Assembly: GCF_023684385.1 (NCBI RefSeq)
Contig: NZ_JAGSOJ010000001.1
Location: 1,511,146-1,575,145 of the forward strand
DNA length: 64,000 bases
Origin: Oceanirhabdus seepicola
GTDB taxonomy: Bacteria > Bacillota > Clostridia > Clostridiales > Clostridiaceae
Direction: 5' to 3'
The notes under the pieces are model-generated. The model was not told the origin of the DNA. It did no database searches and worked only from the letters and a program-made list of their open reading frames with translations. The first letter of the stretch is position 1. Every line of letters starts with the position of its first letter. This document shows, piece after piece, positions 52,822-62,184 of the stretch. The position numbers and the translations under genes were made by a program.

Positions 52822-53487
52822 CTAACCATGTATTTCTAAGAACATTGTTATTTTAGCTCCCTCTGGTAAATTATCTAAAACCCCTCTTGCAGGATCATAA
52901 TACTTACCCTTGAATAATAATATATAATGATTATGGTCTTCAAAATTTACAGTTAGTATGCTAATATCCGAAGGATTTGGATTCTTCTTCGATATCTTTA
53001 TATTCTTCTCTGAATGCCTAACCGAATATTTATCTAATACTTCAATTATTTTACTAATACCCATTGGTTTTTTCTCTACTATGTCAATTACTTCTTCAAC
53101 GGACTTGCCTATCAACATTGCTACACATGCAGTCCCACATGTCTTATTAGTTGGTTGTCTTCTAAAGATAATGTTATCAATTTTTAACCTTTCTTCCATG
53201 GTGGCTATTTTAGGTTTCACAATGTTTTGTAACTGTATACTAATTGAAATTTCATCGCCTGAAATTAGTTTTAAATCACTTCTCATTTTCTTAGTAAGCA
53301 TTAATACATACTGACCTTCTCCTTTAGGAATTATCGTTGAATCATAAGAGAATTCATTGATTTCACATATAACTTTTACTCTCCCTTTCTTTCCAAATGT
53401 TTCCCACACATTGAAGGGTATTTCAATATAGTATTTCCCATTAGCTAATCTTTCTTCATCGTATATTGTGTTAAATGTCTTTTTCAT
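52822..53487 (-). CDS. DUF1905-like domain fused to a C39-like cysteine peptidase domain
   Basis: A 221-aa fusion. Residues ~1-90 match DUF1905 (YYIEIPFNVWETFGKKGRVK, then MLTKKMRSDLKLISGDEISI), a small beta-barrel. Residues ~108-215 look like a papain-like C39 domain: RQPTNKTCGTACVAMLIGKS with candidate nucleophile Cys117, the His187 loop FEDHNHYILLF, and Asp198 in YYDPARG. No signal peptide or transporter is adjacent, so a bacteriocin-processing role is not supported. The combination is unusual and the function unknown. Confidence 0.8.
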   Translation of the reverse strand: MKKTFNTIYDEERLANGKYYIEIPFNVWETFGKKGRVKVICEINEFSYDSTIIPKGEGQYVLMLTKKMRSDLKLISGDEISISIQLQNIVKPKIATMEERLKIDNIIFRRQPTNKTCGTACVAMLIGKSVEEVIDIVEKKPMGISKIIEVLDKYSVRHSEKNIKISKKNPNPSDISILTVNFEDHNHYILLFKGKYYDPARGVLDNLPEGAKITMFLEIHG

Positions 53488-53639
53488 TTATCGCTCTCTT
53501 TCTATTCACGTTTTCTTACTCTATGAGTGATGTATAATCTTAAATGGGAACATTTTAGATTTCCTTGCTTCATATTTTATAAATATTTAAAATAAGAAAA
53601 ATCTTAACTACCCATATGTTTATATTCGTTTTATTTATA

Positions 53640-54383
53640 TTAAAGTTTCCTTGCTTTAATGATAAATGAAAGCGGAAGCATTTTTGCCTTTTTTGACCTG
53701 TTATCAAGGTTACCTGTTGATGACATTGTCGCCTTGTCTGTTTCCTCAACCATCTGTTCAATAACAAATCCTGCTTTTCCCAGTGCATTAATATAAGTTG
53801 AAATCTTCCTATTACACAATGTAATATCACAATCATCCAATAGCTGGGTAAACCAATTTTCATCAAAATAGGCTTTTTCGAATATTAATTTATCTTCTTC
53901 AACAACTACACAATGATGTAAAGGGTGTTTCCAACTAAAAATAAATATACCATCCTTTTTCAAGTAAGATGCTATACGATTAAACGTTCCTTGTAAATCT
54001 GTAGTCCATCCAATAGCATATATAGAATATACAAAATCAAAGTACTCTTTTGGTATTCCATATTCTACTTCCATAGGTGCATTAATCAACTTGGGTGTAT
54101 ATCCACATTCAGTCAAGTATTTATTAGCATTTTCAATTTGTTTTGTAGACATATCTATTCCCCAAAGTTCAGCAGCATTGTTGTCACCGTGATACTTCAA
54201 AGAATGACCGCTTCCACATCCGATATCTAACATTTTCTTTCCTGCAACATCGCCAAATAATTTCAATTCATCTTCTGTCACAAATTGAACACCATAGGTT
54301 GGAAGAGATGTAACGCCAAACCATTCATCCGCATTTCTATCCCAATAATTTTTATTAATATTCAGTACACTTTTATTATCCAT
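53640..54383 (-). CDS. Class I SAM-dependent methyltransferase
   Basis: A 247-aa methyltransferase from ATG 54383 (AAAGGGGGA upstream); the frame is open to 54434 but those 17 residues lack an RBS. SAM-binding motif I is KMLDIGCGSGHSLKY, followed by GIDMSTKQIENANKY and the FDFVYSIYAIGWTTDL post-motif. It resembles Methyltransf_11-type small-molecule methylases. The substrate is not apparent. It follows the AraC/BtrH-like gene in the same direction by about 155 bases. Confidence 0.88.
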   Translation of the reverse strand: MDNKSVLNINKNYWDRNADEWFGVTSLPTYGVQFVTEDELKLFGDVAGKKMLDIGCGSGHSLKYHGDNNAAELWGIDMSTKQIENANKYLTECGYTPKLINAPMEVEYGIPKEYFDFVYSIYAIGWTTDLQGTFNRIASYLKKDGIFIFSWKHPLHHCVVVEEDKLIFEKAYFDENWFTQLLDDCDITLCNRKISTYINALGKAGFVIEQMVEETDKATMSSTGNLDNRSKKAKMLPLSFIIKARKL

Positions 54384-54504
54384 AAAAAAATCCCCCTTTA
54401 AAATTATTAAATTAGCCTTGTCACATAAGTACACAGTTTAATATAAATGAAACGAGTAAACCGCCTTTGTCTAAAGTACAATAAAATTAAAATTTCTCCA
54501 AGAG

Positions 54505-54539
54505 AAATGTCCATCATTATCCATTATACATTATGTTTT
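54505..54539. repeat. 3'-UTR repeat, copy 3
   Basis: AAATGTCCATCATTATCC followed by ATTATACATTATG, just after the AraC stop. A diverged member of the family at 30998 and 50479. Confidence 0.4.
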
Positions 54540-56065
54540 TATCCTATCTTTTCTAAGGCTTTTCCAATATACTCAGCAGCTTTCTTATCTAATTCACATG
54601 CCTTATGTATCATTTCCACTAGTTCTTTTCTAGTTTGAGGCTCCCCTAAAGCTCTTGCTTGTTTTTCACTCATACCAAATCCACCAAGAATTTTTGCCAT
54701 TGACTGAACAATACTATGCTCTTCACTAAATAATTTACTTGCTTCTTTTAGCTCATTATCAACCTGAGATAAATCACATGCTGCTTCTTTTAAAAACTCC
54801 CCAGCACACCATCTACCTTCACCAATCATTGTCATAGCATCCGTCTGACACATAAGTCTTTCCATTAATAATGGTAATGGTGCATCCTTAGGGAATTCAC
54901 TATCATTCCCTATAGCTTCAGCCCATGCATTAAAAGCTGAAGTTCCTCCTGCACGATGATAAACTCTTGAAGTATTCATTATATCTATAGCATAAGAAAG
55001 AATATCCTCAAGAACTTCTTCCTTAGAAATATCTTCATTTTTCTCCCCTATTGACATAACCCCAACAGTCATTGGATGTTCAAACCATCCTTTGCGAACA
55101 AAATATCCACACGATTCCTTTTCTACTGCCCCCGCAAACTCAGGCATATCTTGAAAGAAGTTCCACCCCACAAGTTCTTCTCCATTATTTTTATATCCTG
55201 TAATAATGCAAGCTTCTGGCGGACCAACAATACCAAATCCAATTACTGGTCTTCCTTCATCAATTTCATCCTTTATAAATTTAATAAAATCCTCTTTTTC
55301 TCCTGCCTTTATATCTTCATTTAGATTCTCAGATTTATCACATATATCCATTAAGAAAGATTCTTTTTTTAGAAGCATCTTAAAATCTCTTCCAGCTGCA
55401 TTAAATGCCCTTTTTAATGGCTCTAAAGAATCCTTTCTCATTCCTAAAATATCAACATTTCCACCGTCCCAACACTCAGGGTTCCACATAAGCCTAAATG
55501 CAGTACCTGAAGCTGCCATTAAATAAGGATAGCTTATATCTTGTCCCATGTATCTAAGGCATGCCTTTAATGATGATATAAATGGTGTAATTTCATAACT
55601 CTCAAAATAACTCACCTTTGGTACTCCATATAAAATACAATCATTAACATAATTTTCTGTTTCATTCTTCATAACTAAATCCTCCATATTTTTAACGGAA
55701 GGACCAAAAACGCCAGGCACTATCAAGGTTCCACTTACAGTCCGTCTATTTTTCCTAAAATTTGAGGGAGTTTCTCCAAAAGCTCTTCTAAAAGCTCGTG
55801 CAAATACATCATGAGAACTGAAAGAATAGTCCATTGCAATTTTAGATATACTCTCATCAGTATTAACTAATTTAAATGCTGCATGATTTAGTTTCCTACT
55901 TGTAATATATTTTGCTAGACTTTCATTTGTTGCTTCTTTAAAAATAGCTCTAAAGTGGGATAATGAAAACCCCGCTTCTTCTGCAACCTCTTCTACCTTC
56001 AACTCTTCCGTTACTCGATTTTCTATATAATCATACATAGCTTTCAAAAATATCATATAATCCAT
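54539..56065 (-). CDS. AraC family regulator with BtrH-like C-terminal domain
   Basis: A 508-aa protein with the AraC DNA-binding domain at the N-terminus (~5-105: VEEVAEEAGFSLSHFRAIFK and MDYSFSSHDVFARAFRRAFG). The ~400-residue remainder begins CILYGVPKVSYFESYEITPF and contains a C39/BtrH-like fold (SSLKACLRYMGQ ... GRPVIGFGIVGPPEACIITG). This matches clostridial AraC proteins whose sensor domain resembles the butirosin-type acyl/peptidase family. The effector is unknown. CGGAGGTGG lies before the ATG. It ends at a 3'-UTR repeat. Confidence 0.82.
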   Translation of the reverse strand: MDYMIFLKAMYDYIENRVTEELKVEEVAEEAGFSLSHFRAIFKEATNESLAKYITSRKLNHAAFKLVNTDESISKIAMDYSFSSHDVFARAFRRAFGETPSNFRKNRRTVSGTLIVPGVFGPSVKNMEDLVMKNETENYVNDCILYGVPKVSYFESYEITPFISSLKACLRYMGQDISYPYLMAASGTAFRLMWNPECWDGGNVDILGMRKDSLEPLKRAFNAAGRDFKMLLKKESFLMDICDKSENLNEDIKAGEKEDFIKFIKDEIDEGRPVIGFGIVGPPEACIITGYKNNGEELVGWNFFQDMPEFAGAVEKESCGYFVRKGWFEHPMTVGVMSIGEKNEDISKEEVLEDILSYAIDIMNTSRVYHRAGGTSAFNAWAEAIGNDSEFPKDAPLPLLMERLMCQTDAMTMIGEGRWCAGEFLKEAACDLSQVDNELKEASKLFSEEHSIVQSMAKILGGFGMSEKQARALGEPQTRKELVEMIHKACELDKKAAEYIGKALEKIG

Positions 56066-56376
56066 TTTTCCACCTCCGGAGATATATCCATTATATACCG
56101 TACAATTAATATTTTCTCGACTATTTTGATGATTATTTTTTCTCTATTTTTTATTATCTAATAACACAAACAAATTTATGGTAAAAATTTCTGATTCATT
56201 CATTAGTGGAGAAACACATAATTATGTTAAAATAAATCTAAAAGAAAATATAGAGATTCCAACTCAAATATTAATTTATACAAGTCCATAACTCATTGAT
56301 ACGCTGAGATTTTGGAACATGTATAAATTAATTTTCGTACTGGAATCTCTATAGTTAAAACAAAGGAGAAAATTAT
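56066..56376. other. Divergent intergenic region containing the repeat copy
   Basis: About 310 bases between the divergent AraC and alpha/beta hydrolase genes. Its right third is the MITE-like element; the rest is AT-rich promoter DNA. Confidence 0.5.
56251..56350. mobile_element. MITE-like inverted-repeat element, copy 2
   Basis: A 100-bp near-identical copy of 6562-6660. Its outer ends form a perfect 12-bp inverted repeat (ATAGAGATTCCA at 56250-56261 and its complement at 56341-56352), and ATTAATTTATACA pairs with TGTATAAATTAAT inside. It lies just before the RBS of the alpha/beta hydrolase gene. Confidence 0.82.
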
Positions 56377-57168
56377 ATGATTCACTATAGAGTGATTGCA
56401 GATAATAAAAAAGAATGGGTTGTTTTCATCCATCCTTTAGGCGGAAGTTCTGCAACTTTCTTTAGACAAGTAAGGGAATTTAAGAAACACTTTAATTTAT
56501 TATTGATAGATTTACCTGGACACGGAAAATCTAAGAAAGGTATAACAAATCTTGAACCTGAGATGATAGTAAAAGATATATTAAATATTCTAGATGATTT
56601 AAATATTGAATCAGCTCATTTTGTTGGTATGTGTCTTGGAAATGGAGTTATTGATTTTATTTATGAAAATAATAAATCAAGAATTAAATCCATAGTATAT
56701 GGCGCCGCTGTAAAAGAGATAGGACTTATCAATAAACTTTTATTACAAGTGGGACATGTTTTTAAACACTTAATGCCTCATCATTTTCTTTATAATTTAT
56801 TTGCATTGGTAATGATGCCTAAAAATAATCACAGAGAATCTAGAGAAATATTTGTAAGAGAAGCAAAGAAAATGGATAGAAATGATTTTCTTCATTGGTA
56901 TAATATTATAATGGAAAAGAAAAATTACTACGAAAATAAGAAGCAACTAGTGAAAGATTGCATTAACAAACTATATATATATGGAAGTGAAGATCATTTA
57001 TTTTTATCAAAAGCTAAAGAGTATGTTAAAAAAGATAAAAATGCAGTAATTCAAATTTTAAAGAATGTAGGACATATGTGCCATATTGAAAGTCCAAAGG
57101 AGTTTAACCATTCAGTTATTTTATTTATAAATCAGCAAAATGAAATTTCATCTAGTTTTCAAAATTAA
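56377..57168 (+). CDS. Alpha/beta hydrolase with Cys at the nucleophile elbow
   Basis: A 263-aa alpha/beta hydrolase. Oxyanion motif FIHPLGGSS (~18-26), LIDLPGHGKSKK, and nucleophile elbow HFVGMCLGNG, in which Cys86 replaces the usual Ser of GxSxG. The acid is probably in YGSEDHLF and the His in NVGHMCHIE. A Cys triad is known in dienelactone hydrolases, but the overall sequence is more like the general hydrolase/peptidase-33 group. AAAGGAG precedes the ATG; the MITE-like repeat occupies the promoter side. Confidence 0.87.
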   Translation: MIHYRVIADNKKEWVVFIHPLGGSSATFFRQVREFKKHFNLLLIDLPGHGKSKKGITNLEPEMIVKDILNILDDLNIESAHFVGMCLGNGVIDFIYENNKSRIKSIVYGAAVKEIGLINKLLLQVGHVFKHLMPHHFLYNLFALVMMPKNNHRESREIFVREAKKMDRNDFLHWYNIIMEKKNYYENKKQLVKDCINKLYIYGSEDHLFLSKAKEYVKKDKNAVIQILKNVGHMCHIESPKEFNHSVILFINQQNEISSSFQN

Positions 57169-57189
57169 AAAAATTGGTCATTATATAGG

Positions 57190-57229
57190 AAATGTAGATA
57201 GAGTTGTGGAGACAACTCTATCTACATTT
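57190..57229. terminator. Bidirectional intrinsic terminator
   Basis: Perfect 18-bp stem (57190-57207 with 57212-57229, GGAG loop) with a long T-run, between the convergent hydrolase and STAS genes. Confidence 0.92.
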
Positions 57230-57237
57230 TTTTTATT

Positions 57238-57519
57238 TTATTTCTTTATTTCAAACACCTTATCTAATCTTGTTAGTTCGAAAATTTTCATAACCTTGGG
57301 ATTAATCGAATTAAGTTTAAAACTTCCTTCTAACTCCATACACTTCTTATAAATTCCTACTAAAACGCCAAGTCCTGTACTATCAATAAATGAACAATTA
57401 TTGAAATTAAGTACAAAATGTTTTTCCCCTTTACCTATCATCACATTTACTTCTTCCCTAAATTTAGCAGCTTCATCTACTTCAAAGTTTTCAGGTATTT
57501 GTATACTTATTTCATTCAT
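57238..57519 (-). CDS. STAS-domain anti-sigma factor antagonist-like protein
   Basis: A 93-aa STAS protein of the SpoIIAA/RsbV type. The switch motif is CSFIDSTGLGVLVGIYKK, with Ser47 as the probable phosphorylation site. It is the last gene of an operon with an MCP (11 bases upstream) and a PP2C phosphatase. The phosphatase probably dephosphorylates this Ser, making it the output switch. No anti-sigma kinase (RsbW/SpoIIAB type) is adjacent. Confidence 0.92.
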   Translation of the reverse strand: MNEISIQIPENFEVDEAAKFREEVNVMIGKGEKHFVLNFNNCSFIDSTGLGVLVGIYKKCMELEGSFKLNSINPKVMKIFELTRLDKVFEIKK

Positions 57520-57530
57520 AAATTTTCACC

Positions 57531-59525
57531 TCAAATTATAAATTTTTCAACAAGATTATTTAAATCCACCGCCATTGCACTAGTTTCTTCTGAACTTGCA
57601 GCTAAATTTTCAATTACTGATGATTGTTCCTCAGCAGCTGCTGCAACTTCTTCACTATTTGCCAATGTTGTTTCAGTAGTAGTCGCAACCGTATCAATAA
57701 GCTTTACTATTTTATCTGAACTTGCAACTTCGTCCTTAGTAACATCTGCAATTTGTTCAATATCTTTAGCTATTTGATCAACTGCATTAATGATAGTAAT
57801 AAATGATTCATCAGTTTCATTTGCTACAATTACTCCATTTTCCACAGCTTGTTTACCAAAATTCATTGATTCTACAGCTTTCTCTATATGCATTACCATT
57901 TCATTTACCAATGAAGATATTTCATTTGCACCAGCACTAGTTTCTACTGATAGTTTACGAACTTCATCCGCTACTACCGTAAATCCTTTCCCATGTTCTC
58001 CCGCTCTTGCGGCCTCAATAGCAGCATTTAAAGCTAATAAATTAGTCTGATCTGAAATATTGTTAATTGTACTTATAATTCCACTAACTCTTTTTGAAAG
58101 ATCATCCAATACGCTTAATATTGCTTCAGTTTCAGCTGAAACTTTATTGATATTTCCAATAGCTTCAACTGTTTCTTTAACCTTTGTTCTTCCTGTCTGT
58201 GCAACGCTCATAGTATTTTGGGAATTATCTTTCGCTGTATGTGCTTTGCTTTGAGCTATCTGAACTAAACTTGAAAGTTGCAATAAAACCTCTGAAGTTT
58301 CAACTATTGAATTATTTTGAAGTTCTGAATTAAGCGCAACTTCTTGTATATTTTTAGCAATCTGTTCAGAAGATGAACTAATTTCCTCAGTAGAAGCTGA
58401 TACTTCCTCCGATGCTGCTGATACTTCCTCAGAACCCATTCTAACATTTCTTATTATATTTGACTGATGTTCAATCATTTGATTAAAACTTTCACCTAAT
58501 CTTTGTATTTCATCTTTAGTTGTGATTTTAGCTTCAACTGTTAAATCACCATCACCTGCTTTAGTCATTAATTTTTCTAATTTTTTTATTGGATTTATTA
58601 TAGTTTTACTTGTCATTATATACACATTTAACATTGCAATAATTAAAGCCAAAATTGTAATTATTATAGTATCTTTTCTAATCTCTATAGCTGCAGACAT
58701 ATATTCCTCGTAATTAGCAGTTACTACTACAATCCAATTATTTGCTGGTGTAAATCTTACATATTTATGTACTCCTTCATATGTATAGTACCCTTCATCA
58801 GTCTCACCAGATTTCATTTTTTCTACCAATGCTTTTAATTCAGTATTATCTGTATTACCTATATTTTCTTTCAATATTTTGCCACTTTCAGGGTGATATA
58901 CAAACTGTCCATCTCTATCAATCATATACGCATATCCACTTTCACCTACTTTTACTTTTGAAGCATGATGAGTGATATTTTCAAATCTAATACTTGCAAC
59001 TATTGTACCTACAACCTTATTTTCAAGTACTAAGGGATATGCAATGGTTATAATATGTTCTTTGGAACTTTTAGATATTATAACCTCACTTTCAGCTAAA
59101 GATCCTTTTAAAGCATTTTTAATATATTCACGATCACTAAGATCCTCACTATACATTTTATCTCTACTACTAATAATACCTTTTCCAAAAGCATCTGTAA
59201 TAAATAACATCTCTATTTTATTACTATTCTCTTTCTGAATTTTAGATAATAATTTAAAAACTTCTGAGTTAGAATTCTTATCTCCTGCTGCAACTCTAGC
59301 CAAATCTTCATTATGACTTATAATTTGAACATAACTCCTTACTGAATCAATAGTTTGCTCTATAGCTTCTGCAGTTTGTGTTGTAAGATCTCTTAATTCT
59401 TGTTCAGTTGATTCCTTCATAGCATTTGAAGCCATATTATACGAGACAATACCTAAAGTAATAAGCGGCACTGATATAAATATAAATATCATTGAAATCA
59501 ATTTAGCTTTAAGACTCATTTTCAT
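57531..59525 (-). CDS. Methyl-accepting chemotaxis protein (dCache type)
   Basis: A 664-aa transmembrane receptor from ATG 59525 (AAAGGATG upstream). Helix 1 is at ~10-32, a dCache-like sensor at ~35-275 ([40 protein letters not shown]), helix 2 at ~280-300, HAMP at ~305-355, and the MCP signalling coiled coil at ~380-664. The hairpin tip is [20 protein letters not shown]. It sits 32 bases after the phosphatase gene and 11 before the STAS gene, so all three are co-transcribed. No che genes are nearby. Confidence 0.93.
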   Translation of the reverse strand: MKMSLKAKLISMIFIFISVPLITLGIVSYNMASNAMKESTEQELRDLTTQTAEAIEQTIDSVRSYVQIISHNEDLARVAAGDKNSNSEVFKLLSKIQKENSNKIEMLFITDAFGKGIISSRDKMYSEDLSDREYIKNALKGSLAESEVIISKSSKEHIITIAYPLVLENKVVGTIVASIRFENITHHASKVKVGESGYAYMIDRDGQFVYHPESGKILKENIGNTDNTELKALVEKMKSGETDEGYYTYEGVHKYVRFTPANNWIVVVTANYEEYMSAAIEIRKDTIIITILALIIAMLNVYIMTSKTIINPIKKLEKLMTKAGDGDLTVEAKITTKDEIQRLGESFNQMIEHQSNIIRNVRMGSEEVSAASEEVSASTEEISSSSEQIAKNIQEVALNSELQNNSIVETSEVLLQLSSLVQIAQSKAHTAKDNSQNTMSVAQTGRTKVKETVEAIGNINKVSAETEAILSVLDDLSKRVSGIISTINNISDQTNLLALNAAIEAARAGEHGKGFTVVADEVRKLSVETSAGANEISSLVNEMVMHIEKAVESMNFGKQAVENGVIVANETDESFITIINAVDQIAKDIEQIADVTKDEVASSDKIVKLIDTVATTTETTLANSEEVAAAAEEQSSVIENLAASSEETSAMAVDLNNLVEKFII

Positions 59526-59557
59526 TTTACTCATCCTTTCAATTATTATATATTTTC

Positions 59558-61024
59558 CTACTTCATTTCTAAGGCAATTAATGTACAATCATCTTTTATT
59601 CCTTGTACTTCAGTTGACATATTAGTTAAATAACTATTTATACAATTTTTGAATTCAGATATTGTACTTTTAATAATATTATCTTCTGTAATCTTATCTG
59701 GATCTAATATACCTTCTAATCCATCACTAAAGAAATAAAACTTATCACCTGATTGAAAATTAATTATTTGCTCGTCAAATATACTATTTTCAAACATTCC
59801 AAGAAAAGGGCCTTTAACAGTTCCCCATTCAAATTTGCAATTACTATTTTGATAAATGAACTGGTTAATACCCGCTCCCACAATCTTTGCTTCATTGTTT
59901 TTAAAATCAAAACTGAAACAACATGCAGCAATATAACTTTCCCCTAAATAATCAACTATTTTTTCGTTTAAATTAATAATTATTTCAGCCGGATTATGAC
60001 TTTTCAAAACTGCTTCATGAAACAAAACATAAAATGCTGAAATATTAAGACCTGCTGAAATCCCTTTACCACTTACATCTCCAATTATTCCAACAACCAA
60101 ATTTTCGTTTACTTTTTTAAAAGCAAAAAAATCTCCACTTACTGTTTTTGCTGGTTTATAAAGTGTTTCCATATTAGCTTTATTAGGTAATGGAAATGAT
60201 TTTTTCAACCACCTCTTTTGAACTTTAGCAGCCGCATTCAACTCCTTTTTTCTTTTAGTAATCTCTCTGATTATTGAAAGAATTGCTGGCTGTCCATTAT
60301 AAATCATATAATTTGAAGATACTTCAATATCAATTACATTACTATCATCAAGAACAATTTTATAATCAAATACGGCACTTTGGGTCTTGGTTTTTATTAT
60401 TTGCTTAATTCTCATATTAATCGTTTCTGAAAAATCTGGTGAATATTTATCTATATTTTCTCCAATAAGATTATCATAATATTTTAATGCTTCTTTATTT
60501 GCGAATATAACTTTCCCATCTACTGTAATGACTATAGCATATGGTGAAAGATTGATCATTTTACGATATCTTTCTTCACTTTCTTTAAGTATATTCTCTA
60601 ATTCCATTTTTTCAGTAATGTCTCTCAATTGTTCAACAATAAATATAACTTCACCTGAATCATCTATAACTGGATTGCAACAACATTCCATATATTTATT
60701 GAATTTAGAAATATACTTTTGATTTCTTAATATTTGTCTACTTTCAACTGCTTTATCAATAAGACAATTGGAACATGGTTGTTTTCTGTCTAACATTTCA
60801 TAGCATTTTTTTCCAATAGCTTCTTCAGGTTTTTTTTTATAAAAATTGTAACCAGCCTCATTGTAAAACATTACTGTTCTATCAGTTTTATATACCCCTA
60901 TAATATCAGTAATCCCTTTTAACACATCTTTTAAAAGTGTTAAAGATTGAAGTTTTTTTTCATTTTGAACCTTATTTTTAGTATTTAACTCATCAAAAAT
61001 ATTTTTTGTTGATGTATCTTTCAT
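59558..61024 (-). CDS. PAS-PAS-PP2C (RsbU/SpoIIE-type) serine phosphatase
   Basis: A 488-aa phosphatase from ATG 61024 (AGGAGTG upstream); the frame is open to 61150 without an RBS. The first PAS domain (~35-145) carries a Cys-rich signature ([14 protein letters not shown], then [11 protein letters not shown]) that could bind metal or sense redox. A second PAS domain lies at ~150-260. The SpoIIE/RsbU PP2C domain (~275-488) shows [25 protein letters not shown] and FFSDGLEG. The STAS protein two genes downstream is the likely substrate. First gene of the operon. Confidence 0.92.
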   Translation of the reverse strand: MKDTSTKNIFDELNTKNKVQNEKKLQSLTLLKDVLKGITDIIGVYKTDRTVMFYNEAGYNFYKKKPEEAIGKKCYEMLDRKQPCSNCLIDKAVESRQILRNQKYISKFNKYMECCCNPVIDDSGEVIFIVEQLRDITEKMELENILKESEERYRKMINLSPYAIVITVDGKVIFANKEALKYYDNLIGENIDKYSPDFSETINMRIKQIIKTKTQSAVFDYKIVLDDSNVIDIEVSSNYMIYNGQPAILSIIREITKRKKELNAAAKVQKRWLKKSFPLPNKANMETLYKPAKTVSGDFFAFKKVNENLVVGIIGDVSGKGISAGLNISAFYVLFHEAVLKSHNPAEIIINLNEKIVDYLGESYIAACCFSFDFKNNEAKIVGAGINQFIYQNSNCKFEWGTVKGPFLGMFENSIFDEQIINFQSGDKFYFFSDGLEGILDPDKITEDNIIKSTISEFKNCINSYLTNMSTEVQGIKDDCTLIALEMK

Positions 61025-61138
61025 ATATGTCACTCCTATGTTATTCGAAACACCAACATATTGTAGTCTTTTAAATATTATATTTCCTTGAAAATAGTAT
61101 TTATAATAAATATCAAGTTGGTGTAAATTTATGAAGAC

Positions 61139-61166
61139 ATTATCTATCAAAAAAAATATATGTCAA
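61139..61166 (-). promoter_or_regulatory. Candidate promoter of the phosphatase-MCP-STAS operon
   Basis: On the minus strand TTGACA (61161-61166), a 16-bp spacer and GATAAT (61139-61144), about 115 nt before the phosphatase ATG. Confidence 0.5.
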
Positions 61167-61212
61167 TCCGACACATATCTTAGTATTATAACATATTTTT
61201 CTTTTTTTTATC

Positions 61213-61242
61213 CTATTTTTATCTTTTTTTAGATAAAAATAG
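61213..61242 (-). terminator. AT-rich hairpin after the pseudouridine synthase gene
   Basis: CTATTTTTATCT (61213-61224) pairs perfectly with 61231-61242. It lies about 80 bases after the stop on the minus strand. Confidence 0.5.
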
Positions 61243-61323
61243 AGACATGTTCCTTATTAAATAGGTAACATATCCTTCTATTTTACTCATTATAACTTTT
61301 CCCTTTCAATAATATGGAAAATA

Positions 61324-62010
61324 CTAATCTTCTACATTCCTCAGTTCCATTACTTCATTCTCTGTAAGATAACGCCACTTACCAATATCTATACCTTCAA
61401 GTTTAATATTAATAATCCTAATACGTTCTAGTCGCACAACCTTATATCCAAAAGCTTTGCTCATTCTGCGAATTTGCTTATTAAGTCCTTGTGTGAGAAT
61501 AATACGAAAAGTATCTTCACTAATTCTACTCAACTTGCAAGTCCTTGTCTTAACTCCGCAAATTTCCACCCCTTCAGACATTCCTTTCATGAAAGAATCA
61601 TCAAAAGGTTTATGAACAGTTACTATATATTCTTTCTCATGTTCATTTTCTGATTTTAAAATTTCATTTGCTAAAACCCCATCATTTGTCATTAAAATCA
61701 ACCCTTGAGATGCTTTATCTAATCTACCAACGGGAAAAATATATTCTGGATAATTCATAAAATCAATTATATTGCTTTCAACATCCTTTGTTGCTGTACA
61801 TGTAATTCCTACCGGTTTATTTAATGCAATATATACCTTATCTTTTGGTGTAATAAGCTCATTATCAATAAGAATAATATCTTCCTCTTCTACCCACTGT
61901 CCCTGTATAGCAAGTTTTCCATTTACCGTTACTCTCTTTTCATCAATAAGTCTATTTGTTTCTCTTCTTGAACAATACCCATAATTACTAAAAAGTTTAC
62001 CTATTCTCAT
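61324..62010 (-). CDS. rRNA pseudouridine synthase, RsuA/RluB/RluF family
   Basis: A 228-aa pseudouridine synthase with an N-terminal S4 RNA-binding domain (1-48: GKLFSNYGYCSRRETNRLID) and the RsuA-type catalytic domain. The catalytic Asp98 is in FPVGRLDKASQGLILMTND, and the family's C-terminal QGLNKQIRRMSKAFGYKV is intact. Length and sequence are closest to RluF-type (23S rRNA) enzymes, but the exact target uridine cannot be assigned. GAAAGGATAAAG precedes the ATG. Monocistronic. Confidence 0.93.
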   Translation of the reverse strand: MRIGKLFSNYGYCSRRETNRLIDEKRVTVNGKLAIQGQWVEEEDIILIDNELITPKDKVYIALNKPVGITCTATKDVESNIIDFMNYPEYIFPVGRLDKASQGLILMTNDGVLANEILKSENEHEKEYIVTVHKPFDDSFMKGMSEGVEICGVKTRTCKLSRISEDTFRIILTQGLNKQIRRMSKAFGYKVVRLERIRIINIKLEGIDIGKWRYLTENEVMELRNVED

Positions 62011-62184
62011 TTTACATCTTTATCCTTTCAGTTGCTTACAATATTAAATAGCTTGTTATAAAAAAATCATTAAACTAATTATATCATTTTTATTTAAAAG
62101 GTTAACAAAAATGGAACAGTAAAATATTTTCCATATGTTATTATATAATTACCATATGGAAATTAATAACACCGGAGGTTCTAG

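Noticed and set aside
53570..53866. 98-codon minus-strand ORF overlapping the methyltransferase
   Set aside because: It overlaps the methyltransferase 3' end in another frame; the methyltransferase has motif I and an RBS, this ORF has neither.
57790..59238. Several plus-strand ORFs within the MCP gene
   Set aside because: They mirror the repetitive Ser/Ala-rich MCP coiled coil and have no RBS; typical antisense shadows.
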